Source of the DNA: Erythroxylum novogranatense | Taxonomy: Eukaryota; Streptophyta; Magnoliopsida; Malpighiales; Erythroxylaceae | Length of the DNA stretch: 64,000 nucleotides | Reading direction: 5' to 3' | Assembly: GCA_029891385.1 (NCBI GenBank) | Contig: CM057231.1 | Location: 19,809,300 to 19,873,299 of the forward strand | Shown: positions 22,490 to 35,559 of the stretch, piece after piece | Numbering within the stretch: the stretch's first letter is position 1 | Layout: each line of letters begins with the position of its first letter | Program-made: the position numbers and the translations under genes | The notes under the pieces: generated by a model | Told to the model about the DNA's origin: nothing | Databases searched by the model: none | The model's input: the letters and a program-made list of their open reading frames with translations, nothing else

Positions 22490-23376
22490 AACTGCTAAAG
22501 AAATAGTTACTCATATAATTATGATAGATAATAAGTTGTACACATTCTCCTTTCTAATAATTTAATTTATTACGAAAATTATACAATTCTTCTTCTTGTA
22601 AACAAAAGCTCTTATCTTTTCACATATTCAATAACATGCATGTTTAATAAATCAGTAACTATTTTTCTCAAAATTTTGTCAACTTTTCTCATCTATACTC
22701 CTCCAGTAGTAATATTAACCATGCATGATATTGAATTATAAAAATAAAAAGTTTAAATTAATATTAATTTAGTCTCTTTATCAAAATTATAAGAGACTAA
22801 ATTAATATTAATTATTTTAAACATATATATTTAATCAAAATATAAATCTATAAGTAATCATTTAATAATAAATACGCTATAAAAAATTATTATAGAAATA
22901 ATTTAAACTTTTTACTTTTTACATGAAAGTGTGTAATCTTTAGATGTAGTGATGCAAGTTATAGATGTAAGAAAAGAAATGTAAATTATAACAAAATTAT
23001 AATTATTAATTAAAATATACAATCTCGATAAATGTTAAAATTTTAAAATAATTGTATTGTAATTAAAATACCTATTTTAAAAAGTCTAATATATAACTTA
23101 TAGAAAATAAATATGGAAAATAATTATAAGAACTATTAAATTACGAAAGATAGTATTAGAAGTGAATATGTGAAAATACTATTAAGTGAAAATATTGATA
23201 TAAACAAAACCAGTTTTAGTTAACACCTCTAATATATTGTATGTTTTTTTCTAATCAATTTTAATCTGACGTATAAAAAGAGAAAAACTTTGGTGATAAC
23301 ATAAGTGATGTGAGAAAGGTTGCACATGAAAAATATATCAATAGACACTGAGATCAACACGATGCTAATCGAGACT
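22490..23376. other. Unassigned AT-rich sequence
   Basis: Very AT-rich, with no reading frame longer than about 60 codons and no recognisable transposon ends apart from one inverted repeat at 22756-22813. Continuity with 12009-12980 across the SIRE-like insertion is implied by the flanking duplication. Confidence 0.5.
22756..22813. repeat. 58-bp perfect inverted repeat
   Basis: Arms of 23 bp (22756-22778 and 22791-22813, containing TTTAGTCTCTT and its complement) are perfectly complementary around a 12-nt loop. A weaker extension GTTTA/TAAAC lies outside a bulge. It may be a MITE relic or a small-RNA hairpin; no terminal duplications are clear. Confidence 0.8.
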
Positions 23377-23886
23377 TGATGTTGCTTCATAGCCTCGCAA
23401 GTTGGTTTGGGCTTAAAAGATTCAATGCCAAGTTAAATTCATTCGTGGCTTGCATGGTTGATGATGGACTCTGGAAGAATCAAAATTCTCACTCGCATCT
23501 TTAGTTTGTCAGTTTGAGCCAAGTTTTGGGCCCGAACAACCCTTGACAGGGGCGTACATTAGGCGTGTACACCAGCGACTAGCAGGCCCAGGCACGCACT
23601 CTAGTGTCTAGTAGGACAGACACCAGGCGCCTGGCCTCCTTAGCTTTGGGTTGTTTTCCTACTATTTTTAAGACAATTTAGACAATATTATTTTACCTAT
23701 TTAGGCCTAGGATGTTGGCCCCATTTTAAGTTATTTTGGCAACTATAAATAGTTGCCTTAACATCAATTTTAGGGTTACACACTTTGATACTTTGAGAGC
23801 TTTGGTGAGGAATTTCTTCATGTTCTTGTTGTTCCACGAACCCTAAGTCTACTTATCAATTAATCTCCAATGTGGCACATTGTTTT
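23377..23886 (+). mobile_element. Gypsy G 5' LTR, left segment
   Basis: This segment continues at 51549-51703 once the family B insertion is removed (GTTTT duplication on both sides), and then leads into a primer site and gag. It has a TATA box at 23743-23752. The left boundary near TGATGTTGCTTC (23377) is a guess, because the matching 3' LTR is outside the window. Confidence 0.5.
23738..23757 (+). promoter_or_regulatory. TATA box inside a perfect inverted repeat (element G)
   Basis: GGCAACTATAAATAGTTGCC has 9-bp complementary arms around AA, and CTATAAATAG is a strong plant TATA box. The position within the LTR fits the retrotransposon promoter. Confidence 0.65.
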
Positions 23887-24398
23887 TGTTGGGACCCGAT
23901 CCGGGAACCGGATCCTAACCGAAAAGCGAAAAGCAAAAAGTGAAGGAAACGAAAGCGAATGGAAACGGAAATTTTGCAACAAAATTTTGAATCGGAAAAC
24001 AAAGCCATCGATAAAGCAAAACGAATATGAAAAATCGGAATACGAATAACAAATCGGATAACAAAGTAAAAGCAAATCAGAATCGAATTTAATCTGAAAG
24101 CGAAACGAATAAGCGAATCGAAATCGAAAATCGAAAGAACGAAACAGAAGGCTAAATAAAATCGAAAGCGAAAGAAAAGCGAAACGAATCGAATAAGCGA
24201 ATCGGATACGAATCGAAAACGGATCGAATAAGCGAATCGGATACAAATAAGCAGAAATCATTTTTCGTAAGCTTTTTGTCAAAAGGGCTAATTTTTCAAA
24301 CTTTGTAACTTTTCAAACGGTTTCCTCAAACCTTTCAATTTTTCAAACTTTTCATAATAAATTTCACTTTTTCATTTCTCAATTTTAAACATGAATGC
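23887..24398 (-). repeat. Family B 3' LTR, end segment
   Basis: TGTTGGGACCCGATCCGGG on the plus strand matches 43061 onward. It lacks about 0.7 kb present at about 43380-44135; the junction near 24249 lies at a short shared ACAAAT. The copia array interrupts it after AATGC (24394-24398). Confidence 0.85.
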
Positions 24399-25811
24399 TG
24401 TTGGATCGCGTACGGTCCGAGTATTCACAATACACTGCGGAAAAAGACCATACAACAACATGAGTATAATCGAGAATACCAAAGATGTAAGAAAATACCT
24501 TATTTTCGTGGATAGATTGCTTCTTTTTGGATTCAAAGACACTGCAAAACGCGAATGCCCTCTACCGGTATCCACACGAGTATGCACGATCCGGTCATGT
24601 ACGTGGTGTGCTAGCTACGTTCGAAACTCTTCCAGCATACATGCGATTATTCTCTCGGATGGCGGTAGGGTTTCGTCTTTTCTTCCTTAACCTAATGAGA
24701 CCTAAGTTTCTCTATTTATAGAAACCCTAATCTCATTTAGGCCCTATTAAGTTTCGCCCATTATATCATATATAATAAAAGCCCGATAACTTAATTAAAT
24801 CTAACCCAATAAATATATCTAAATATATTTATTGACACCTAATAAATTAGGCCCAAGAGAATAAGCCGGATCACATTACTCTTTGTGTGCGCGACAGAGG
24901 CTCATTTGATGTTGGCACCGGCTTGATCACATTTCAAGGCCCATAAGTCATAAGCGGCCTCTAGCAAGACATTATGACTACCCAAATCAAATGAGGATCG
25001 ATAATCTGATTTAACCTCTAACTATGGTTATAGGCTCAGTCCTTTTGTAACACGATATCAAGATTAATCACAAGGCATGGTACATGTCAACCTTTGATTA
25101 ATCATAGTTTCTTGATCCCCAAGTTGACTGATTATAACAAATGACATTGATGACTCTTCATCAATTCATTTGAGCACGTCCATGCATTTCTTCAGTCACA
25201 CTTGTGAAGAGGCCCAAATGATATCTCTCTCATTTAAGAGAGGTACAAATCCCATCAACGTCATTCACATCCCTCCACATGATTCATTTAGTATCCAACA
25301 TAAGACTATATGTTATTCGGTTAAAAATAACTTAGTCTAATATCAAAACACTAAATTCTTCATATAGGGAACCATGATGACGTCAGGTCAAAGGACTAAA
25401 GTCAAACCATATAAAGAATCACTAATGACATGAAACCATGTAGTATTCTTTATGTGGGTCGGTCCAATATATGTTCTCTAACATATATCTATGTTTCTGA
25501 CTTGATATCTCATATCCATTATCGATAAGCGTGATCATCAATCGAGAACACATACTAGTCTTAATTCATTATTGTTCCACCAATAATGATCGACCGAGAC
25601 GATCTAGAATAGTGTTATAACGCTTATGGTTTTACTATCAAGTCACATACTTGATGACATAAGTCTAATACTATTCATGGAATGTAAATCACATTACATA
25701 AGCGAAATACATGCATATATGAAGCGGAATACCTCATAATATATTATTAACAAATCATAATGTTAATACATGAATCACAAATGTTCATTGGCCTAGGGCA
25801 CACTACTAACA
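24399..25811 (-). repeat. Copia array LTR 1 (3' LTR of copy 1)
   Basis: 1413 bp, TGTTGGATCGCG...CTACTAACA on the plus strand. The minus-strand TATA box CTATAAATAG is at 24712-24721. On the minus strand the polypurine GCAAGTGGGAGAT (25812-25824) lies directly before it. Confidence 0.92.
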
Positions 25812-25971
25812 ATCTCCCACTTGCACTAGGCCCAATCGGTCGGATATCTAATACCCATAGACCTCGTATGACTCTCATGTTTAGGGCGTGGAAGAGGCTT
25901 AGTAAGTGGATCGGCAATGTTGTCATCTGTGCCCACTTTGCATATCTTCGTCTCCTCTCCCAATGATCTCT

Positions 25972-28891
25972 CTAATCAAATGGAAGCGTCGAGTATGTGT
26001 TTGGATCTATGATGCGAATTTGGTTCCTTAGCTTTGCTATAGCCCCATTATTATCACAATAAAGGTCTATAGGACTTGCAATGCTAGGAACAATTCCAAG
26101 CTCGTGATGAACTTCGATCCATCTGACTTCCTTAGCGACATCCGAGGCGAAGAATGTACTCGACTTGTTGTAGAATCGACAACGGTGTCTTGCTTTGAAC
26201 TTTTCCACTCATCGCACCTCCATTCAAGCAGAACACAAAACCCGATTGCGATCTGAAATCATCTATGTCGGGCTGAAAACCAGCATCGGTGTAACCATTT
26301 ACAACTAGCTCTCCTTGAGTCCTCCATAGACTAGGAACATATCCTTAGTTCTTCTCAAGTACTTAAGGATGTTCTTAATCGCTATCGATGACTCTCACCA
26401 TAATTAGATTGGTATCTACTTGTTATGCTCAAAGCATATGAGACATCCAGTCGAGTACATAACATGGCATACATGATAGATCCAATTGCAGATGCATATG
26501 GAATCTTACTCATGCGCTCAAGCTCCTTATCTGAAGTAGGACAATCCTTCTTAGAAAGCTTGATTCCATGTGACATAGGTAAGAATCCTCTTTTGGAATC
26601 TTGCATACTGAACCTTTTCAGTACTTTATCTATGTATGTACTCTGACTTAGACCTATAAGCTTTCTTGATCTATCTCTATAGATCTTAATGCCTAAAACA
26701 TAGGCAGCCTCACCTAAGTCTTTCATTGAGAAACGTTTCCTTAACCAAATCTTGACACTCTGTAAGGTTGGAATATCGTTTCCAATGAGCAATATATCAT
26801 CAACATATAAAGCTAAAAGACAACAAAGACTCCCACTAACCTTTTGTAAACACAAGGTTCATCTTCATTCTTGATGAATCCAAACTCTTTGACAACTTTA
26901 TCAAAACGAAGATTCCAGCTTCTTGATGCTTGCTTCAATCCATAAATGGATCTCTGAAGCTTGCACACCTTTTTCGAATTCTTAGGATGGACAAAACCCT
27001 CAGGCTGTATCATATATACATCCTCAAGTAAGTTTCTATTAAGGAAAGCCGTTTTGACATCCATTTGTCATATCTCATAATCGTAGTATGCAGCTATGGC
27101 AATAAGAATTCTAATGGATTTGATCATGACCACTGGAGAAAATGTCTCATCATAATCAATTCCATGAACTTGTCGATAACCTTTAGCAACAAGTCTTGCT
27201 TTATAAGTGTGCACATTTCCATCCATGTCGAGTTTCTTTTTAAAAACCCATTTGCATCCAATGGTCTTCAAGCCATCAGACGGATCAATCAAAGTCCAAA
27301 CTTGGTTGTCATACATGGATTGCATCTCTGCTTTCATGGCCTCCAACCATTTAGCAGATTCTGGACTTTTCATAGCTTCTTGATAGGTTGTGGGCTCATT
27401 ATGATCGATGAGCATCACATTGTCATCATCAGTAACGAGAAATCCATATCTCTTGGGCTCATGAAGAATCCTATCAAATCTACGTAGGCCTTGTGTTGTT
27501 GAAGGCTGCTCATCAACAGCTTGTGAGCTCACTTCAATCTCCTTTTCAGGCTCAATGTCATTTTGTGAAACTTGAATTTCTTCAAGTTGTACTTTACTCC
27601 CACTGTTTCCTTTGGAAACAAATTCCTTCTCTGAAGAAACCATTTCAAGCAAAAACACTTTGTTCTCGATGGGATGTAAAAGTAATATCCTTTAGTTTCC
27701 TTAGGATATCCCACAAAATAACATTTTCAGATTTGGGTGCCAACTTGTCGGCAATTGGGCGCTTCACATAAGCCTCACAACCGCAAATCTTTAGAAAAGA
27801 TAAATTGGGGCGCTTCCGGTCCATATCTCATAAGGTGTCTTTTCTACGACCTTTGAAGGAATACGGTTCAATATGAATCTGCGGTTTCTAAAGCATAGCC
27901 CAGTATTTTGGAAGATCGGTTTAACTCATCATAGATCGAACCATATCTAATAGAGTTCGATTTCTCCTTTTCAGAAACACCATTCCATTGAGGAGTTCCT
28001 GGAGGAGTTAATTGTGAAACGATTCCACAATCCTTAAGATAATCATCAAACTCTTGACTTAAATATTCACCTCCTCGATCAGATCGAAGGATTTTAATAT
28101 TCTTGCCAAGCTGATTTTGTACTTCATTCTTATACTCTTTGAACTTTTCAAAAGATTCAGATTTGTACTTCATTAAATAGACATACCCATATCTACTGAA
28201 GTCATCTGTAAAAGTAATGAAATACAAATAACCTCCTCTCGCTGATATGCTAAAAGGACCACATACATCGGTATGTATAAGGCCCAATAGCTCATTGGCC
28301 CTTTCCCTTTTACCTGTGAAGGGGGCCTTTGTCATCTTACCCAGTATACAAGAATCACATGTGTCAAAAGATTCAAAAGAATCAATGAATCCATCTTGAT
28401 GGAGTTTTGAAATCGTTTTTCTTTACATGGCCTAAACGACAATGCGGAGATAGGTTGGGTTCAAATCGTTAGATTTAAACTTCTTGGTATTTATGTTATA
28501 GATGGGCTCATTTGTTAGAGACTCGGTGTCTAGAGTATAGATGCCATTTAATTGACGTGCAATACCAAATAAAACGTCATTCTTATAAATGGAAATACTT
28601 CTATTCTCAATAGAAAATTTAAATTCATCATTCTCTAAACAAGCAAAAGAAATAATGTTCCTAATCATAGTAGGTACATAATAACAATTCTTGAGTTCCA
28701 AAATGAGCCCAGTAGGAAAAATAAGATCATACGTCCCCACGGATAAAGCAGCAACTCTTGCTCCATTTCCCACGTGCAGGTCGATCTCACCAGACATCAA
28801 TCTTCTAGTCCTTCTTAGACTCTGCACATTAGTACAAATGTGAGTTGCAGCTCCGGTATCTAATACCCAAGATACAGAAGGAGTAAAATTG
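25972..28891 (-). pseudogene. pol: Copia array copy 1 pol (broken)
   Basis: In minus-strand order: protease WVLDTGAATHIC (about 28870), then a long segment with YYVPTMIRNIIS. The integrase core at 28335-27868 has HTDVCGPF, TDDFSRYG, SDRGGEY and NGVSEKEK. RT segments are 27658-27068 (WVFKKKLD, ARLVAKGYRQ), 27064-26813 (MDVKTAFLNRN, YGLKQASRSWN) and 26855-26382 with the catalytic LYVDDILLIGND. RNase H remains at 26208-25972 (LYCDNNGAIA). A TGA stop (27068-27070) stands where tryptophan is expected before QMDVKTAF, and copy 2 has the same stop. Many other breaks are 1-2 base indels, several of them T losses in CTG, so this copy may look worse than it is. No functional product is expected. Confidence 0.9.
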
Positions 28892-29713
28892 ATTTCTATA
28901 ACAAACATACCTGAAGAAGTAGTCGCACTATTCTTCTTCTCTTTCAGCTTTTCCAAATAGAGTTTGCAATTCCTTTTCCAATGACCAGGTTCATAGCAGT
29001 GGAAGCAAACTCCCTCCTTGCGTGCCTTAGTCTTAGCTTTAGGCTTGGGCTTGGACTTGGACTTGGGTACTTTACCTTTGTCCTTTGTTGTGCCCTTCTT
29101 CTTGAAACCTTTTCCCTTTAAGTTCTCTTCAGCAGTTTTCAGCATCCCATGCAATTCATCAATGGACTTCTCCATATTATGCATGTTGTAGTTAAGAATG
29201 AACGATCATATTCATCACCAAAGATGATAGAATAAGATCCGTTGCCAATTCTTGACTAACAGGTGCACCTAATTTCTCAAGATGATGAATGTAACTCTTC
29301 ATCTTAAGAACATGAGCACTCACGGGTGTGCCAGGAGTCATCTTGCATGAATTCAATGCCTTAGTGGTTCTAAACCTCTCTTGGCGTGCTTGCTCTTGAA
29401 ACATAGCTTTCAGTTGAGCAAGCATGTCATAAACTTCCATTTCCTCTAAATCCTTCGAAGGTCGAGATCATGGCGCTAACATAAGGCATGACACATCCGT
29501 GGAGTCATTGATATGCTTCGTGTAAGCATCCTTTTGAGCCTTAGGTGCGTTTGCTGGTGGTTCTTCAGGGATGGGTTCTTCTAAGACATAAAGTTTTCTT
29601 TCTTGCTCGAGAACAATTCTCAAGTTCCTATGCCAATCTAGGAAATTTGTTCCACTAAGCTTTTCTTTCTCTAAGATAGATCGCATAGAAAGGTTTGTGG
29701 ATGGAGTAGCCAT
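28892..29713 (-). pseudogene. gag: Copia array copy 1 gag (broken)
   Basis: The start ATG at 29713 leads into MATPSTNLSMRSILEKEKLS, a usual opening for copia gag of this branch. Segments 29713-29468, 29440-29192 and 29184-28892 follow with small frame breaks. The zinc knuckle CFHCYEPGHWKRNC (CCHC spacing 2-4-4) lies near 29010-28967 behind a lysine/proline-rich linker (KSKSKPKPKAKTKA). Copy 2 preserves the same protein with fewer breaks. Confidence 0.9.
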
Positions 29714-30375
29714 AATCTACAAGAATTATGCAATAAGGGTCAACATTCATATATTATGAGGTATTAGCTCCCACTCAAATAAATAACCCTCGATTGATTT
29801 AATGGGAGAAGCAAGATCCATATTTCATCGAGTCCTAAGAAAGCTTTGGCTTAACACTCAAGACTTAGTTATTTAGGTAGAAAACTCTTTTCAATTACAT
29901 CACATGTAACTCTTGATGGGCTTATGTTAAAATACATCTTATGTCTGCATGTATGTATAAACCCAATCTTATGCCCTAAGCCCAAAACCGTTTTGATAGC
30001 TTAGTCAAGTTTAACCATACTTTACCTATGAATAGCACCATTATTCAAATGTCTTCCCTAGATGATCCCTACATGCCTTGCTTTGGCAAAAACCCACATA
30101 AGGATAAGCTAGAGATAAACATTGGTAAAGATTTATGGAAGGCATATAAACTTGAAATTATGAAGAGGGTCGTTCTTAGTACATTATGAAAGCTACTAAT
30201 CCTATTAGTAAGGGTGTTTGTACTATGCTATTTCTAATCCTATACTACAACATACTTGACTATATATATATTAGAAGTATAGAATAGTAACTTACACGTG
30301 AATATAAATATTCAAAAATATAAATAAACACATGTAACATCACCCGAATATATAACACATAACAAATAAACAAGC

Positions 30376-30690
30376 GTGATCATTTGGAAAGGATTATAGT
30401 CATTTGGAAAGGATTATAGTCATTGGTCGACTTGTGCCATCATTGGAACCAATTCCAATCATTGGAACCAATCGATCCATTGAAACAAGCGTTTTCACCA
30501 AAACTCATCTCAGCCCTCTACCGATCGGCGGGAACACTTCAGTCATTGGAAGAGATGTTAGTCATTGGTCGACTTGTATTAGTCATTGGAACCATTTTCG
30601 GTCATTGGAGCGAACGTTTTTGCTAAAGCGCTCATCTCCGCTCTCGACCAATCATTGGAACACTTCAGTCGTAGGAAGAGATGCTAGTCA
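30376..30690. repeat. GTCATTGGA repeat cluster, copy 1
   Basis: About a dozen dispersed copies of TCATTGGA, mostly after AG or A. Five of the corresponding positions in copy 2 read GTCGACTGGA instead. Confidence 0.85.
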
Positions 30691-30883
30691 TTGGAATATC
30701 CTTGTCCAACATGAATACTTGCGGTTTCCCATTCCGGATCCATGTCTCACATGGTGGAAACCCTAGCGACCACCACCTTTCACTCAAACCCTTCATGCTT
30801 ATCATATATTCTCATCATTACCAAGATAATCAACAGATCTGAAAAGAACATGCATGAAATAAAAAACACTTTCATATCACGCA

Positions 30884-31048
30884 ACCAAATCCGTGAGCAC
30901 ATGTAATCAAAACAAGCATATTGTTATCTCTACAGAATCCAAATCCGTAAAACACATGTAATCAAAACATGTATATATTTTCGATTATACAGAAGCCAAA
31001 ATCGTGAACACATGTAATCAAAACACGTATATCAACGATTATACAGAA
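30884..31048. repeat. Three leader repeats of about 56 bp, copy 1
   Basis: Three tandem units each contain CCAAA, CACATGTAATCAAAACA and TACAGAA, ending next to the primer site. Copy 2 has the same array at about 37574-37738. Confidence 0.85.
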
Positions 31049-31054
31049 GAACCT

Positions 31055-31067
31055 GGCTCTGATACCA
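31055..31067 (-). other. Primer-binding site, copy 1
   Basis: TGGTATCAGAGCC on the minus strand, complementary to initiator tRNA-Met, 1 bp from LTR 2. Confidence 0.92.
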
Positions 31068-31068
31068 C

Positions 31069-32474
31069 TGTTGGATCGCGTACGGTCCGAGTATTCACAA
31101 TACACTGCGGAAAAAGACCATACAACAACATGAGTATAATCGAGAATACCAAAGATGTATGAAAATACCTTATTTTCGTGGATAGATTGCTTCTTTTCGA
31201 TTCAAGACAACTGCAAAATGTGAATGCCCTCTACCGGTATCCACACGAGTATGCACGATTCGGGCTGCGGCTGTGGTGTGCTAACACGTTCAGAAACTCT
31301 TCCGAACGCCGCACGATTATTCTCTCGGATGGCGGCTAGGGTTTCGTCTTTTCTTCCCTTAACCTAATGAGACCTAAGTTTCTCTTTATAGAAAACCTAA
31401 TCTCATTTAGGCCCTATTAAGTTTCGCCCATTATATCATATATAATAAAAGCCCGACAACTTAATTAAATCTAACCCAATAAATATATCTAAATATATTT
31501 ATTCAACACCTAATAAATTAGGCCCAAGAGAATAAGCCGGATCACATTACTCTTTGTGTGCGATACAGAGGCTCATTTGATGTTGGCAATGGGCTTGATC
31601 ACATTTCAGGCCCATAAGTCATAAGCGGCCTCTAGCAAGACATTATGACTACCCAAATCAAATGAGGATCGATAATCTAATTTAACTCAGAATTATTGTT
31701 ATAGGCTCGATCCTTTTGTAACACGATATCAAGATTAATCACAAGGCATGGTACATGTCAACCTTTGATTAATCATAGTTTCTTGATCCCCAAGTTGGTG
31801 ATTATAACAAATGACATTGATGACTCTTCATCAATTCATTTGAGCACGCCCATGCATTTCTTGATCACACTTGTGAAGAGGCCCAAATGATATCTCTCTC
31901 ATTTAAGAGAGGTACAAATCCCATCTACGTCATTCACATCCCTCCGCATGATTCATTTAGTATCCAACATAAGACTATATGTTATTCGGTTAAAAATAAC
32001 TTAGTCTAATATCAAAACACTAAATTCCTCATATAGGAACCATGATGACGTCGGTCAAAGGACTAAAGTCAAACCATATAAAGAATCACTAATGACATGA
32101 AACCATGTAGTATTCTTTATGTGGTCGGTCCAATATATGTTCTCTAACATATATCTATGTTTCGACTTGATATCTCATATCCATTATCGAGAAACGTGAT
32201 CATCAATCGAACACATACTAGTCTTAATTCATTATTGTTCCACCAATAATGATCGACCGAGACGATCTAGAATAGTGTTATAACGCTTATGGTTTTACTA
32301 TCAAGTCACATACTTGATGACATAAGTCTAATACTATTCATGGAATGTAAATCACATTACATAAACGAAATACATGCATATATGAAACGGAATACCTCAT
32401 AATATATTATTAACAAATCATAATGTTAATACATGAATCACAAATGTTCATTGGCCTAGGGCACACTACTAACA
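31069..32474 (-). repeat. Copia array LTR 2 (shared middle LTR)
   Basis: 1406 bp, flanked by the primer site of copy 1 on its left and the PPT of copy 2 on its right, so it acts as 5' LTR for one and 3' LTR for the other. No target duplication borders it. Its TATA region has lost bases (CTCTTTATAG near 31382). Confidence 0.92.
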
Positions 32475-32488
32475 ATCTCCCACTTGCA

Positions 32489-35400
32489 CTAGGCCCAATC
32501 AGTCAGATATCTAATACCCATAGACCTCGTATGACTCTCATGTTTAGGCTGTGGAAGAGGCTTAGTAAGTGGATCGGCAATGTTGTCATCTGTGCCCACT
32601 TTGCATATCTTTACGTCTCCTCTCCCAATGATCTCTCTAATCAAATGGAAACGTCTGAGTATGTGTTTGGATCTATGATGCGAATTTGGTTCCTTAGCCT
32701 GTGCTATAGCCCCATTATTATCACAATAAAGGTCTATAGGACTTGCAATGCTAGGAATAATTCCAAGCTCTGTGATGAACTTCCTGATCCATACTGACTT
32801 CCTTAGCGACATCCGAGGCGATAATGTACTCGGCTTGGTTGTAGAATCGAGCAATGTTGTCTTGCTTTGAACTTTTCCACTCATCGCACCTCCATTCAAG
32901 CAGAACACAAAACCCGATTGCGATCGAAATCATCTATGTCGGTCGAAAACCAGCATCGGTGTAACCATTTACAACTAGCTCTCCTTGAGTCCTCCATAGA
33001 CTAGGAACATATCCTTAGTTCTTCTCAAGTACTTAAGGATGTTCTTAGCGCTATCCAAAGACTCTCACCATAATTAGATTGGTATCTACTTGTTATGCTC
33101 AAAGCATATGAGACATCAGTGAGTACATAACATGGCATACATGATAGATCCAATTGCAGATGCATATGGAATCTTACTCATGCGCTCAAGCTCCTTATCT
33201 GAAGTAGGACAATCCTTCTTAGAAAGCTTGATTCCATGTGACATAGGTAAGAATCCTCTTTTGGAATCTTGCATCTTGAACCTTTTCAAGATTTTTTATC
33301 TATGTATGTACTCGACTTAGACCTATAAGCTTTCTTGATCTATCTCTATAGATCTTAATGCCTAAAACATAGGCAGCCTCACCTAAGTCTTTCATTGAGA
33401 AACGTTTCCTTAACCAAATCTTGACACTCTGTAAGGTTGGAATATCGTTTCCAATGAGCAATATGTCATCAACATATAAAGCTAAAAAGACAACAGCACT
33501 CCCACTAACCTTTTTGTAAACACAAGGTTCATCTTCATTCTTGATGAATCCAAACTCTTTGACAACTTTATCAAAACGAAGATTCCAGCTTCTTGATGCT
33601 TGCTTCAATCCATAAATGGATCTCTGAAGCTTGCACACCTTTTCTGAATTCTTAGGATGGACAAAACCCTCAGGCTGTATCATATATACATCCTCAAGTA
33701 AGTTTCTATTAAGGAAAGCCGTTTTGACATCCATTTTTCATATCTCATAATCATAGTATGCAGCTATGGCAATAAGAATTCTACTGGATTTGATCATGAC
33801 CACTGGAGAAAATGTCTCATCATAATCAATTCCATGAACTTGTCGATAACCTTTAGCAACAAGTCTTGCTTTATAAGTGTGCACATTTCCATCCATGTCG
33901 AGTTTCTTTTTAAAAACCCATTTGCATCCAATGGTCTTCAAGCCATCAGACGGATCAATCAAAGTCCAAACTTGGTTGTCATACATGGATTGCATCTCTG
34001 CTTTCATGGCCTCCAACCATTTAGCAGATTCTGGACTTTTCATAGCTTCTTGATAGGTTGTGGGCTCATTATGATCGATGAGCATCACATTGTCATCATC
34101 AGTAATGAGAAATCCATATCTCTCGGGCTCATGACGAATCCTATCAGATCTACGTAGGCCTTGTGTTGTTGAAGGCTGCTCATCAACAGCTTGTGAGCTC
34201 ACTTCAATCTCCTTTTCAGGCTCAATGTCATTTTGTGAAACTTGAATTTCTTCAAGTTGTACTTTACTCCCACTGTTTCCTTTGGAAACAAATTCCTTCT
34301 CTAAGAAGAAACCATTTCAAGAAACAAACACTTTGTTCTCTGATGGGATGTAAAAGTAATATCCTTTAGTTTCCTTAGGATATCCCACAAAATAACATTT
34401 TTCATATTTGGGTGCCAACTTGTCGGCAATTGGACGCTTCACATAAGCCTCACAACCCCAAATCTTTAGAAAAGATAAATTGGGACGCTTCCCAGTCCAT
34501 ATCTCATAAGGTGTCTTTTCTACAGCCTTTGAAGGAATACGGTTCAATATGAATGCTGCGATTTCTAAAGCATAGCCCCAGAAGTATTTTGGAAGATCAG
34601 TTTGACTCATCATAGATCGAACCATATCTAATAGAGTTCGATTTCTCCTTTTCAGAAACACCATTCCATTGAGAAGTTCCTGGAGGAGTTAATTGTGAAA
34701 CGATTCCACAATCCTTAAGATAATCATCAAACTCTTGACTTAAATATTCACCTCCTCGATCAGATCGAAGGATTTTAATATTCTTGCCAAGCTGATTTTG
34801 TACTTCATTCTTATACTCTTTGAACTTTTCAAAAGATTCAGATTTGTACTTCATTAAATAGATATACCCATATCTACTGAAGTCATCTGTAAAAGTAATG
34901 AAATACAAATAACCTCCTCTCGCTGATATGCTAAAAGGACCACATACATCGGTATGTATAAGGCCCAATAGCTCATTGGCCCTTTCCCTTTTACTTGTGA
35001 AGGGGGCCTTTGTCATCTTACCCAGTAAACAAGAATCACATGTGTCAAAAGATTCAAAAGAATCAATGAATCCATCTTGATGGAGTTTTGAAATGCGTTT
35101 TTCGTTTACATGGCCTAAACGACAATGCCAGAGATAGGTTGGGTTCAAATCGTTAGATTTAAACTTCTTAGTATTTATGTTATAGATGGGCTCATTTGTT
35201 AGAGACTCGGTGTCAGAGTATAGATGCCATTTAATTGACGTGCAATACCAAATAAAACGTCATTCTTATAAATGGAAATACTTTTATTCTCAATAGAAAA
35301 TTTAAATTCATCATTCTCTAAACAAGAAAAGAAATAATGTTCCTACTCATAGTAGGTACATAATAACAATTCTTGAGTTCCAAAATGAGCCCAAGAGGGA

Positions 35401-35559
35401 AAAATAAGATCATCGTCCCCACGGATAAAGCGGCAACTCTTGCTCCATTTCCCGTGCAGGTCGATCTCACGGACATCAATCTTCTAGTCCTTCTTAGACT
35501 CGCACATTAGTACAAATGTGAGTTGCAGCTCCGGTATCTAATACCCAAGATACAGAAGG
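32489..35559 (-). pseudogene. pol: Copia array copy 2 pol (broken)
   Basis: Protease WVLDTGAATHIC starts near 35546. GAG-pre-integrase and integrase core are at 35148-34597 (HCRLGH, CDSCLLGK, HTDVCGPF, SDRGGEY). The integrase C-terminal part is at 34664-34317 (LPKYFWGYALE, TPYEIWTGKRP). RT N-part is at 34202-33738 and RT C-part at 33734-33300 with LYVDDILLIGND. RNase H at 32908-32489 has LYCDNNGAIAQAKEP and ends in the copia signature ADPLTKPL. The TGA stop at 33738-33740 matches copy 1 exactly. Frame breaks are fewer than in copy 1. Confidence 0.92.

Larger units (their letters stand above)
29714..31068 (-). other. Copia array copy 1 5' leader
   Basis: About 1.35 kb between primer site and gag start, noncoding. 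It contains two repeat blocks (30376-30690 and 30884-31048) and no other feature I can support. The reading frames at 30404-30766 are produced by the GTCATTGGA repeats. Confidence 0.8.

Noticed and set aside
30404..30766. 120-codon frame in the copia leader
   Set aside because: It translates the GTCATTGGA repeat cluster and is not kept in copy 2.
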